Part shown: piece after piece, positions 15,901 to 22,610 of the stretch | Position numbering within the stretch: position 1 is the first letter of the stretch | How the letters are laid out: every line of letters begins with the position of its first letter | IMG/VR virus record: IMGVR_UViG_3300022929_000148 | Coordinates: 1-28,319 of that record | Strand: one strand, 5' to 3' | DNA from: a virus | Length of the DNA stretch: 28,319 nt | Made by a program: the position numbers and the translations under genes | Notes under the pieces: generated by a model | What the model was told of the DNA's origin: nothing | Seen by the model: the letters and a program-made list of their open reading frames with translations, nothing else | The model's database searches: none

Positions 15901-18900
15901 GTCTTTTGGCGAAGAATCCGTAGGAAGCTCAACCAAAGCTGTAATTAACTGGAGCCCGGCTGTAGAAACTTTTACAGACTCTTTAGGGACTACTTCAACT
16001 ATTCCTTATAGATTTTTAGGTGGATACAAAGTTATTCATGATTTACGGGGTAAAAATGAATTTGATACAGAGACTGTAATAGTTCCTGCAGGCCAAAATA
16101 CTTTAGAAGTTTCCGGAGTTGAAGCTGGAACTTATAGAGTTACAGTTATAACTTTAAACGATGGAGATCCCAGAACAGAGTCACTACCTAAAACTGTTAT
16201 ACGAACAATATTTACAGCTCCTCCCCAAAATGGTAGAATTACTAGAATAAGTAAGGGTGGTTTTATTACTTCTTCTATTTCTTTTAATTCGTCTACAGGT
16301 TTATTAACCATAGAAAAACCATCTTATACTTATAGCCCTCCTTCAGGCGTAGATTTTTTCTCCACTGCCGGAAGTCCATTATTTAACCAAGAAGATTTTT
16401 CTTCTCTAGGTGATGGAGAGACTGCGTACTTTTTTTACGACGCATCGTCTGCTGAAGCAGGCTCAGACCCTTGGAAAGCGGTTCAGCTTCATATAGACAA
16501 TATAAATGAAGATCCTGATGGAAATATTACTCGCTTTACTTATATTAAAGATTTAGGTTCTTCAACCAATGGATTAACAGCTATTTCAGGAACAGTAAAT
16601 ACAGTTTCTGGCAGTAATATTGTTACAGGCTCTTCTACTACATTTACTTCTGATTTTTCTGAAGGTGATTTTATCAAAGTTTCATCAAATTCTTCTGCAG
16701 GAACGGAAGTTGCAGAATCTGAATATAGAGAAATTGTAGAAATAACTGATAATGAAACTATAGTTGTTAAATATCCATTTTTACGTACTCAAACAGCAAA
16801 ATTTGGTTTTAAACAAACTGTAGCTCCAGACGTCTCAAAAGATGTAATTCTCGCAGAAATAAGCAGAACTGGAAGTATTTATTCAGCCGATGTTTTTGTG
16901 CAAACCAGAGGAGAAAACGGAGCTAGTGTTGATATCATTTTTCAAAGAAGTGCGACCCAGCCCGAAGCTCCTGATCCGTCTGAAGGACTTCCAGGAGGCA
17001 GTCCTGCTTGGTATACAAATCCTCCTTCGGGGACGCAGTTACTCTGGGCTAGCAAAGGCACAAAGGACGTTGGAGATATTGAGTTTACTTGGGGAACTCC
17101 GTATCAGGTAGAGGGCAGCGCTGTAGTTGAAATTGCTATATATAAGAAAGACGATAGTAATACTCCGATGGGAGGCAGTTATAATTTTACCACTAACTCT
17201 TTAAACACTACGGGTTTAACTGTTGGGTGGTCTCAGACGCCACCTTCTTTATCGAATAATCTTGAATCCGTCTATAAATCTGTCGCATTATTTGTCGGAA
17301 GCCCAGAAGAGACTTCTGCAAGCGCTACTTGGTCCGCCCCAGCTGTGATTGGTTTTCGACAGGACGGATCAATAGGAAATGATGCGAAAGCTGTAAAACT
17401 TACTCCTTCCTCTTTTGTAATTAATTACAGCACTGCCGGAGCAGAAAGCGACTCTATTACTTTTACTACCACTGTTCAGAGTATTTCAGGAAGTCCAACG
17501 TATAGTTTTTTAGTGGATGGAGTTGAAAAACAAAATTCAACTACCTCTACATTTACCCTGGCCGATGCAGACGAGCCTGATATTGGAGAAGTAGTTGAAG
17601 TATCCGTGGAAGTTTACGATACTACTCCATCACTGCTCGCTACAGATTCTGTAAGTATTTATGCAGTTCAAGACGGTTCCGATGCGATTATTGGCTTTCT
17701 TACTAATACGGCACATACTGTTTCGGCGGATAATTCGGGAACAGTGTCTTCTTTTTCAGGGGCGGGAGGAACTTTTAAAGTATTTGTTGGAGGAACAGAG
17801 GTAACCACTTCTTGTACTTTTTCTGTTGTGGGCAATCCGGCAAATACTACAACAAGCATTGACGCGTCTACCGGAGTCTATGATATCACAGCTTTGAGTG
17901 CAAATCAAGACAATGTTACATATCAAGCTGTAATTCCAGCAGCTACTGCGGGCACTTCGAGTGATGTCACAATTACCTCAATTTACAGTATCTCAAAATC
18001 TATTAAAGGGAACGTAGGGGATGACGGAGCAAGCCTTGACATTATTTTTCAAAGATATGATATCTCTCAAAGTCCTAGTTCTCCTACAGCTCCAAGCCCT
18101 TCTTCAGGTACTCCAAGTGGTTGGGATACAAATCCTCCAGCCGGTACAGACACTTTATTTGCTAGTCAGGGTGTAAAAGCTGTTGGAGCTACAAATTTTA
18201 CTTGGGGAACTCCGTATCAGGTAGAAGGCACCTCTGTAGCAGAAGTATATATCTATAGAAAGAATAATAGCGATGAAGCGACTGGAGGTAGTTATGACTT
18301 TACTACAAATACTTTAACTCAGCCTACTGATTGGTCTATCGCCCCTCCCGCTTTAACAAACGATGGCGACGAAGTCTATGTCGCTGTAGGTCTGTTTAGT
18401 GGACCACCTACAGCTACCTCAGCAACAACTACTTGGTCTACTCCAGTAGTATATGCTAAAAGAACTGATGGTATATCGGCTGATGTAGATATTATTTTTC
18501 AAAGATATGATATCTCTCAAAGTCCTAGTTCTCCTACAGCTCCAAGCCCTTCTTCAGGTACTCCAAGTGGTTGGGATACAAATCCTCCAGCCGGTACAGA
18601 CACTTTATTTGCTAGTAATGGAACTAAAGAGGGCGGAGCTACTAATTATACTTGGAGTACCCCATATCAAATCGAGGGCACCTCTGTAGCAGAAGTATAT
18701 ATCTATAGAAAGAATAATAGCGATGAAGCGACTGGAGGTAGTTATGACTTTACTACAAATACTTTAACTCAGCCTACTGATTGGTCTATCGCCCCTCCCG
18801 CTTTAACAAACGATGGCGACGAAGTCTATGTCGCTGTAGGTCTGTTTAGTGGACCACCTACAGCTACCTCAGCAACAACTACTTGGTCTACTCCAGTAGT

Positions 18901-20302
18901 ATATGCTAAAAGAACTGATGGTATATCGGCTGATGTAGATATTATTTTTCAAAGATATGATATCTCTCAAAGTCCTAGTTCTCCTACAGCTCCAAGCCCT
19001 TCTTCAGGTACTCCAAGTGGTTGGGATACAAATCCTCCAGCCGGTACAGACACTTTATTTGCTAGTAATGGAACTAAAGAGGGCGGAGCTACTAATTATA
19101 CTTGGAGTACCCCATATCAAATCGAGGGCACCTCTGTAGCAGAAGTATATATCTATAGAAAGAATAATAGCGATGGAGCGACTGGAGGTAGTTATGACTT
19201 TACTACAAATACTTTAACTCAGCCTACTGATTGGTCTATCGCTCCCCCCGCTTTAGATTCAGATACAGATAAAATATATGTCGCTGTAGGTCTGTTTAGT
19301 GGACCACCTACAGCTACCTCAGCAACAACTACTTGGTCTACTCCAGTAGTATATGCGGAAAGACAAGACGGTACTAATGGGGTCGCTCTCAATCTTACTG
19401 CGAGTCCCGTATCTTTTGCGTATGACGGAAGTGCTTATGACCCAGATGGAACTTCTACCGTCTCTCTATCAGCTTCTGGCGGAACAATTACATCTGTTAC
19501 TTATAGCGATGATGTTGCAGCGGCGATTGGAGCAGTAGCTACAGGAGATACCGCAGGAAGTACTTTTACTTTTCAAAATGATTTATCCTTGGCAAACGCA
19601 AAAGCAAGTGCCACTGTAACCGCAGCAGTTACTGGAACCGATTCGAAAGGCAATACAGAAGTTTCTTTTGGCTCAATTTCTGCAAAAATACCTGTAACTA
19701 TACAAGGAACGGATGGAGTAAGCATTACAGGGCCTAGGACTACAACTGGACATATATACTATCAATCAAGTACAGTCGATGCCCCAGATTTTCCCTCAGA
19801 GGATAATGTTACATATAATTGGTCAACCGGACGCTTATCGGGAGGAGTTATAGGAACTGGAAGCACAAACTGGAATCAAAATCCACCTACGTTCGCCTCC
19901 GGAAATAGTAATAAGTATTGGTATGTTCCATATAGTGTAACCGAAGCGAGTTTCGGAGGGCAAATAGCAGTTGATTTTGTTGGCTCAACTGTTTATCAAG
20001 GAATTGGGTTTAGCGGTCTAGTAACTTTTACTAGTGGAGAATTAACAGACGGCGTCTCTACTTTTAATCCTGCAGATAAAATAGATGACGGCGGAGCAGC
20101 AGCAGATGTAAATTCTAATATTACCACAATTAATGGCGGAAAGATTACTACGGATTCTATTACTGCTACCCAGCTTCAAATTTCTAACCTAGCTGCAGAC
20201 CCTACTGGCAATGAGGATGGAATATTTTTAGATGGAACGAGTAATAATATTAAGATATTTGCAAACGGAGTACTTCGAGTAAAAATAGGCAGCTTAAGCT
20301 GA
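12944..20302 (+). CDS. Central tail fibre / host-specificity protein, lambda gpJ-like, with internal repeats
   Basis: The 2452-aa protein is about twice the length of lambda gpJ (1132 aa). The N-terminus (GTITDLISEGEIEGVVGG, then SGIYYNGVAL) is the gpJ signature. Hub domains follow to about residue 960, including PAWVFYDILTNTRYGLGDFL and a fibronectin-like region near 985-1085. A module near 1215-1285 reads VNTVSGSNIVTGSSTTF...GDFIKV. Residues 1330-1477 are a diverged repeat, 1480-1690 contain Ig-like modules, and 1699-2148 are three 150-aa repeats nearly identical in DNA. The end (INGGKITTDSITATQLQISN) is like gpJ C-termini that bind receptors. AAGGA precedes the ATG. The protein forms the tip hub and central fibre. 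Confidence 0.92.
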   Translation: MPKITENQYGTITDLISEGEIEGVVGGQSGIYYNGVALSSEEIVVSLQGGLRFIDVSGTSITNANGLFAGIDLAGRGPDKYIQIQGAGRATTLDSNVSAGSDEITVTTSNFFLEKHTKHFRSDARKVSLNDNLKHTLRIEGAGPDGREYVGVITGFTGSFDEIATIYPPIGTSVSSGAAVSVDEVKKLVSIGSSDTATLDSAVETDVTQARAKLSSGSTNSSFINNQNDNTTYDNAWSYVKRGSITQLPFRMSNNTPSASYIIGVGQDLSFCSLGTIGGNQAPTFISSTSFNFGQNSVQEIDKLQVDIEFPGGLQLNGRDGESRNAYAEFQIILLYKTSSTQSNFTKELIHGFDYGGSEFIDGINVGGTYYWNKGDGETSSVYDKFDQYKDFYERGPTSGRYRKDVTKGSRGDALISKKGQNTSFIASYEIDLKDYKPLFDWQIEIRRVSPSKVGEYTYNNNSFIAKAVVKSVTASITDLFSYPGTSYAVSAFSAKDFSSPPARAYHLRGKKIAVPDNYITREELSSNQAEYTRNSSTGDRESSYQSWTGGFRQELVYTNNPAWVFYDILTNTRYGLGDFLKTSDIDIFALYQIGRYCDELVPDGKGGLEPRFSCNVYLKSQQEAYKVLKDLNSTFRSMMFWIDGKITSVQDKPKEPVYTFTQGNVENGLFDYTYTGQRARTNQVNVSWNDPTQFYKQTVLTIDDTANIISQNRIVSKDVVAFGCTSQGQARRVGNWHLATDTKETEIVSFTTSINASFLRPGDIINVQDKNNLNIEASGRVSTGSTTTSINLDRLVDFPGSGTVGTDCNLYLIFTEPSFFLQQESATINGQTYERGALLLEDSSAQPLIGEEQGINLLDDSGDPVVVQYSKNTRVEVKEITNSGTSASTITVLGAFTSAPEQDTIWAISRQEDVSTQEIKEFRIAGITEENGYKYSIAATQYLREKFDEIEIDKPVFTTKYVAEAGRNEIPPEVGTVSVVLENTGSFGEESVGSSTKAVINWSPAVETFTDSLGTTSTIPYRFLGGYKVIHDLRGKNEFDTETVIVPAGQNTLEVSGVEAGTYRVTVITLNDGDPRTESLPKTVIRTIFTAPPQNGRITRISKGGFITSSISFNSSTGLLTIEKPSYTYSPPSGVDFFSTAGSPLFNQEDFSSLGDGETAYFFYDASSAEAGSDPWKAVQLHIDNINEDPDGNITRFTYIKDLGSSTNGLTAISGTVNTVSGSNIVTGSSTTFTSDFSEGDFIKVSSNSSAGTEVAESEYREIVEITDNETIVVKYPFLRTQTAKFGFKQTVAPDVSKDVILAEISRTGSIYSADVFVQTRGENGASVDIIFQRSATQPEAPDPSEGLPGGSPAWYTNPPSGTQLLWASKGTKDVGDIEFTWGTPYQVEGSAVVEIAIYKKDDSNTPMGGSYNFTTNSLNTTGLTVGWSQTPPSLSNNLESVYKSVALFVGSPEETSASATWSAPAVIGFRQDGSIGNDAKAVKLTPSSFVINYSTAGAESDSITFTTTVQSISGSPTYSFLVDGVEKQNSTTSTFTLADADEPDIGEVVEVSVEVYDTTPSLLATDSVSIYAVQDGSDAIIGFLTNTAHTVSADNSGTVSSFSGAGGTFKVFVGGTEVTTSCTFSVVGNPANTTTSIDASTGVYDITALSANQDNVTYQAVIPAATAGTSSDVTITSIYSISKSIKGNVGDDGASLDIIFQRYDISQSPSSPTAPSPSSGTPSGWDTNPPAGTDTLFASQGVKAVGATNFTWGTPYQVEGTSVAEVYIYRKNNSDEATGGSYDFTTNTLTQPTDWSIAPPALTNDGDEVYVAVGLFSGPPTATSATTTWSTPVVYAKRTDGISADVDIIFQRYDISQSPSSPTAPSPSSGTPSGWDTNPPAGTDTLFASNGTKEGGATNYTWSTPYQIEGTSVAEVYIYRKNNSDEATGGSYDFTTNTLTQPTDWSIAPPALTNDGDEVYVAVGLFSGPPTATSATTTWSTPVVYAKRTDGISADVDIIFQRYDISQSPSSPTAPSPSSGTPSGWDTNPPAGTDTLFASNGTKEGGATNYTWSTPYQIEGTSVAEVYIYRKNNSDGATGGSYDFTTNTLTQPTDWSIAPPALDSDTDKIYVAVGLFSGPPTATSATTTWSTPVVYAERQDGTNGVALNLTASPVSFAYDGSAYDPDGTSTVSLSASGGTITSVTYSDDVAAAIGAVATGDTAGSTFTFQNDLSLANAKASATVTAAVTGTDSKGNTEVSFGSISAKIPVTIQGTDGVSITGPRTTTGHIYYQSSTVDAPDFPSEDNVTYNWSTGRLSGGVIGTGSTNWNQNPPTFASGNSNKYWYVPYSVTEASFGGQIAVDFVGSTVYQGIGFSGLVTFTSGELTDGVSTFNPADKIDDGGAAADVNSNITTINGGKITTDSITATQLQISNLAADPTGNEDGIFLDGTSNNIKIFANGVLRVKIGSLS
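16931..17374 (+). repeat. Diverged copy (R0) of the gpJ repeat
   Basis: Residues 1330-1477 of the gpJ homologue (DIIFQRSATQPEAPDPSEG to FRQDGSIG) align over their length with the downstream 150-aa repeat but at moderate protein identity. A 29-bp segment at 17084-17112 is identical to 18197-18225 in repeat R1. It is separated from the tandem array by about 660 bp. Confidence 0.85.
18038..19387 (+). repeat. Three tandem 450-bp repeats (R1-R3) inside the gpJ homologue
   Basis: Copies begin at 18038, 18488 and 18938 with an exact 450-bp (150-codon) period. R1 and R2 are identical over about 126 bp at the start and about 264 bp at the end, but differ across roughly 18166-18226. R2 and R3 share 300 bp (18491-18790 and 18941-19240) with a single A/G difference at 18726/19176, then diverge near the end. 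Each unit runs DIIFQRYDISQSPSSP ... WDTNPPAGTDTLFAS ... WSTPVVYA and probably folds as one beta-rich fibre segment. Confidence 0.96.
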
Positions 20303-20357
20303 TAAATTTTCTATAAAAATGCTGTATACAAAACGAAAAGCATCGAAAAAATAAATC

Positions 20358-20386
20358 TTGACATTAGGCTATTCAGTTGTTATAAT
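20358..20386 (+). promoter_or_regulatory. Consensus sigma70-type promoter before the adhesin genes
   Basis: TTGACA (20358-20363) and TATAAT (20381-20386) are both perfect, with a 17-bp spacer. It lies in the 142-bp gap after the gpJ stop. The start site would be near 20393, followed by a 7-bp hairpin and then the first adhesin-region gene at 20445. It is oriented to transcribe the whole right-hand gene set. Confidence 0.8.
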
Positions 20387-20404
20387 TTTTCCATAATCGC
20401 TGAA

Positions 20405-20421
20405 GTTTCAAACATTGAAAC
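20405..20421 (+). other. Leader inverted repeat downstream of the consensus promoter
   Basis: GTTTCAA (20405-20411) and TTGAAAC (20415-20421) form a perfect 7-bp inverted repeat around ACA. It lies about 12 nt after the predicted transcription start and 23 nt before the ATG at 20445. It may be an mRNA 5' stem-loop or a protein-binding operator; there is no U-run, so it is not a terminator. Confidence 0.5.
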
Positions 20422-20444
20422 AAGATTCCCGGAAGCAATCCTCA

Positions 20445-20813
20445 ATGTCGTATACCCAGAGAGACTTATCGCCTCTAGTTCGTGGCGACGACTGGACGTT
20501 AAAACTTGTCTTAACGTCAGATAACGCTGTGCTCAATATTACTGGTTATACTTTCTGGTTCACTTTGAAAGAGAACGTAGACGATGCTGACCCAGGAGCC
20601 TTGCAAGTAACCGCCACACCCGACACTTCTTCCAGCCCTACAGAAGCTTCCCAAGGCATTATTTATATAAAAGCTTCAAAAACATTGACGAACTCTCTCA
20701 ACCCTAAAACTTACAATTATGATGTTCAGCAAGTAGACGGTTCAGGCAATGTTCAAACACTTTTAATCGGAAAAGTAAAAGTAGTCAAGGACATTACACG
20801 TAGTATTTCCTAA
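20445..20813 (+). CDS. Small BppU N-terminal-like tail protein
   Basis: The 122-aa protein starts MSYTQRDLSPLVRGDDWTLKLVLT and continues with LNITGYTFWFTLKEN, TPEAS-type loops and YNYDVQQVDGSG...LIGKVKVVKD. This is the pattern of the small beta-domain at the N-terminus of phage baseplate upper protein BppU, which anchors receptor-binding proteins. ATG 20445 is chosen because GGAAG (20431-20435) precedes it by 9 nt and because the paralogous gene at the right edge starts at the same residue (MSFIQQDL). A TTG at 20415 would add 10 residues within the leader hairpin. It is the first gene after a consensus promoter and ends in a TAATG overlap. It probably connects the tail tip to the following adhesins (inference). 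Confidence 0.65.
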   Translation: MSYTQRDLSPLVRGDDWTLKLVLTSDNAVLNITGYTFWFTLKENVDDADPGALQVTATPDTSSSPTEASQGIIYIKASKTLTNSLNPKTYNYDVQQVDGSGNVQTLLIGKVKVVKDITRSIS

Positions 20814-22567
20814 TGGCGGGAACTTACTCTACAGATTTAACTCTTATCGCTGACGGTTCAAGTGGAAATCCTACGGAAGCTTCGGATTATAACCAGGGGG
20901 CTACTCCCAGCTCTGGAGATACGGACAATGCTATTCAAGGAACAACATCATTTTTCGCACTAGCACCCGCCCAGACAAATAGAAGTTTTAGTATTTTAGC
21001 GGATAATGGTACAGGCCTTACTTTAAATGCAGAAGAGGTATTTACTTTTTACGCTTTTTACGCCGTTCCTCTAGTTCTTGGAGCTTTTGGAGACGCAACA
21101 CCAGGAGTCGTTGCAATTTGTGGAACAGCTACTAATGCAATATCAACTTATGCGGTAGATGGCGATGATACTTATTACGAAGGTGGGTGGAGACAGTATA
21201 CTATAGATCCTCGAAATACTCCTACAGGAGAGTTAAGTGGTGGGGGAACTGGAGGTACTACTTCAAACACAAATCAGTATTATGGAATAGGCTATAATCA
21301 AATAAGTGGAACTAACCGACAATCTCCAATGGGATTAGATGCGGTAAGATATGGACGAATGACTATGTCCTCGACAGGGGGGGATAATACTTCTATAAAT
21401 AATGCTTCTCCTTTAAGTAGTTCAGCAGCAAATTTTCCACAAATGACTGACTATGACAATTATAATGCTGGAGGAACTCCTACTTTTGGAAGCGCTGTAG
21501 ATAGTGGATTTCACAGATTTGGACAAATTGTAGAAAAAAATGGTGCTTATATTTGTCAAGGAATTATACGGCTAGGTATAGCAGGAACAAATAACGAAGT
21601 ATATTTTAACGATACTACAAGAACAGTGTCTTTTTTAAATACTTTTAATACATATGCTGACTTTAACAGGTTAGAAATTGTAAATGCAGCCTCTACTGTA
21701 ATTTTAGATTCAATGGTTTTCTCAGGTTTAGGAACTACCGCACGAGGAAATTTTGAAATGGTAGACAATGCTTCAGTGGACCTTGATGGTTGTTCCTTTG
21801 TAGATATGGGAACTTTTATTTTTCAATCAAATGCCACTATTGATAGTTCAGCATTTAGAAGATGTAATACAATTACTTCTGGAGGAGCTACTTTTACAGA
21901 TTGTACTTTTTCTAGGTCAAATTCTACAAGTGCAGTAAGTGCAACTACAACCGAAGATTTTGATAACTGCACCTTTGTTTCTGATGGAACGGGTTACGCT
22001 ATAGATTTGGGCAACTTCAGCGGTACAAGTACTATGGATGTAAATTGTACTTTTACAGGGTATGATTCAGGTACAGATGCGAACGGTGGAACAGGAGGAA
22101 ATGCAAACTCTACAATAAGAGTAAATTTACAAAATACTTCTGATTCTCTGACAATTAATGTAGCTTCTGGGACGACCGTACCCACAGTAGACAATGTAGG
22201 GGCAGCAGGAACAATAACTGTTCAGCAAACTGTAGAATACACTGTAGAAAACATACGTTCAGGAACAAACCTTCAACTAGTAGAAGATCAAGGAGGAGGA
22301 ACTTTAGTAACTATAGGGGGAGTTGATAATGTATCCGCTACTCCTACGGGCGAAGATAGTGGCTTTGTAACATCTGCCGATGCAAACAATCCTGGAAAAT
22401 TTAAGGTAGTTTACACTTATGCCTATTCTGCAGATAGAAACATCTACGTTGCGGCAGTAAATGTAGACTTTCAGAGCGTTTATTTGAATGATGTTCTAGG
22501 TAATACCTCAGATAGCATTCGAATAACTCAAATTGCTGACCGACAGTATGATCCGGGCAGTGTATAA
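20813..22567 (+). CDS. Predicted beta-helix tail spike / adhesin protein
   Basis: The 584-aa, Thr/Ser/Asn/Gly-rich protein is not assigned to a named family by eye. Residues about 265-405 look like rungs of a right-handed parallel beta-helix: short repeated strands with regularly placed small polar and aromatic residues (FEMVDNASVDLDGCSFVDMG, IDSSAFRRCNTI, FTDCTFSRS, DNCTFVSDG), the fold of many phage tail spikes. The C-terminal 110 residues (VEYTVENIRSGTNLQLV ... SIRITQIADR) look like a separate beta domain. Start overlaps the BppU-N-like gene. The gene ends near a small hairpin. Enzymatic activity cannot be judged. A receptor-binding or polysaccharide-binding role is inferred from fold and place. 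Confidence 0.55.
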   Translation: MAGTYSTDLTLIADGSSGNPTEASDYNQGATPSSGDTDNAIQGTTSFFALAPAQTNRSFSILADNGTGLTLNAEEVFTFYAFYAVPLVLGAFGDATPGVVAICGTATNAISTYAVDGDDTYYEGGWRQYTIDPRNTPTGELSGGGTGGTTSNTNQYYGIGYNQISGTNRQSPMGLDAVRYGRMTMSSTGGDNTSINNASPLSSSAANFPQMTDYDNYNAGGTPTFGSAVDSGFHRFGQIVEKNGAYICQGIIRLGIAGTNNEVYFNDTTRTVSFLNTFNTYADFNRLEIVNAASTVILDSMVFSGLGTTARGNFEMVDNASVDLDGCSFVDMGTFIFQSNATIDSSAFRRCNTITSGGATFTDCTFSRSNSTSAVSATTTEDFDNCTFVSDGTGYAIDLGNFSGTSTMDVNCTFTGYDSGTDANGGTGGNANSTIRVNLQNTSDSLTINVASGTTVPTVDNVGAAGTITVQQTVEYTVENIRSGTNLQLVEDQGGGTLVTIGGVDNVSATPTGEDSGFVTSADANNPGKFKVVYTYAYSADRNIYVAAVNVDFQSVYLNDVLGNTSDSIRITQIADRQYDPGSV

Positions 22568-22570
22568 TCT

Positions 22571-22598
22571 AGCCCTTTTATAGGGCAGGGCTAATTTT
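22571..22598 (+). terminator. Weak hairpin between the beta-helix and 638-aa genes
   Basis: GCCCT (22572-22576) pairs with AGGGC (22582-22586) around TTTAT; an alternative pairing is TAGCCC (22570-22575) with GGGCTA (22588-22593). It is followed by ATTTTA. The stem is short and the U-run poor, so it may only attenuate transcription or shield the mRNA. Confidence 0.35.
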
Positions 22599-22610
22599 AG
22601 GAGAATCTAA

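Noticed and set aside
13195-16000. Several minus-strand frames of 64-87 codons opposite gpJ
   Set aside because: They are short, without ribosome sites or family features, and fully covered by a well-supported plus-strand gene.
18507-19139. Two identical 60-codon plus-strand frames at 18507-18689 and 18957-19139
   Set aside because: They are alternative-frame images of the repeated gpJ DNA and are identical only because the DNA repeat is identical.
18038-19387. CRISPR array or diversity-generating retroelement as an explanation of the repeats
   Set aside because: The repeats are 450 bp, contiguous and coding, with no spacers. No reverse transcriptase is seen, and the differences between copies are not confined to adenine positions.
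20290-20343. Terminator after the gpJ homologue
   Set aside because: A 12-bp palindrome (CAGCTTAAGCTG, 20290-20301) and a 5-bp ATGCT/AGCAT pairing with a 15-nt loop are too weak, and no proper U-run follows.
22535-22568. Possible promoter before the 638-aa gene (TATAAT at 22563-22568)
   Set aside because: The -10 box is perfect but lies at the stop codon of the upstream gene, and no acceptable -35 box is found at 16-18 bp spacing.
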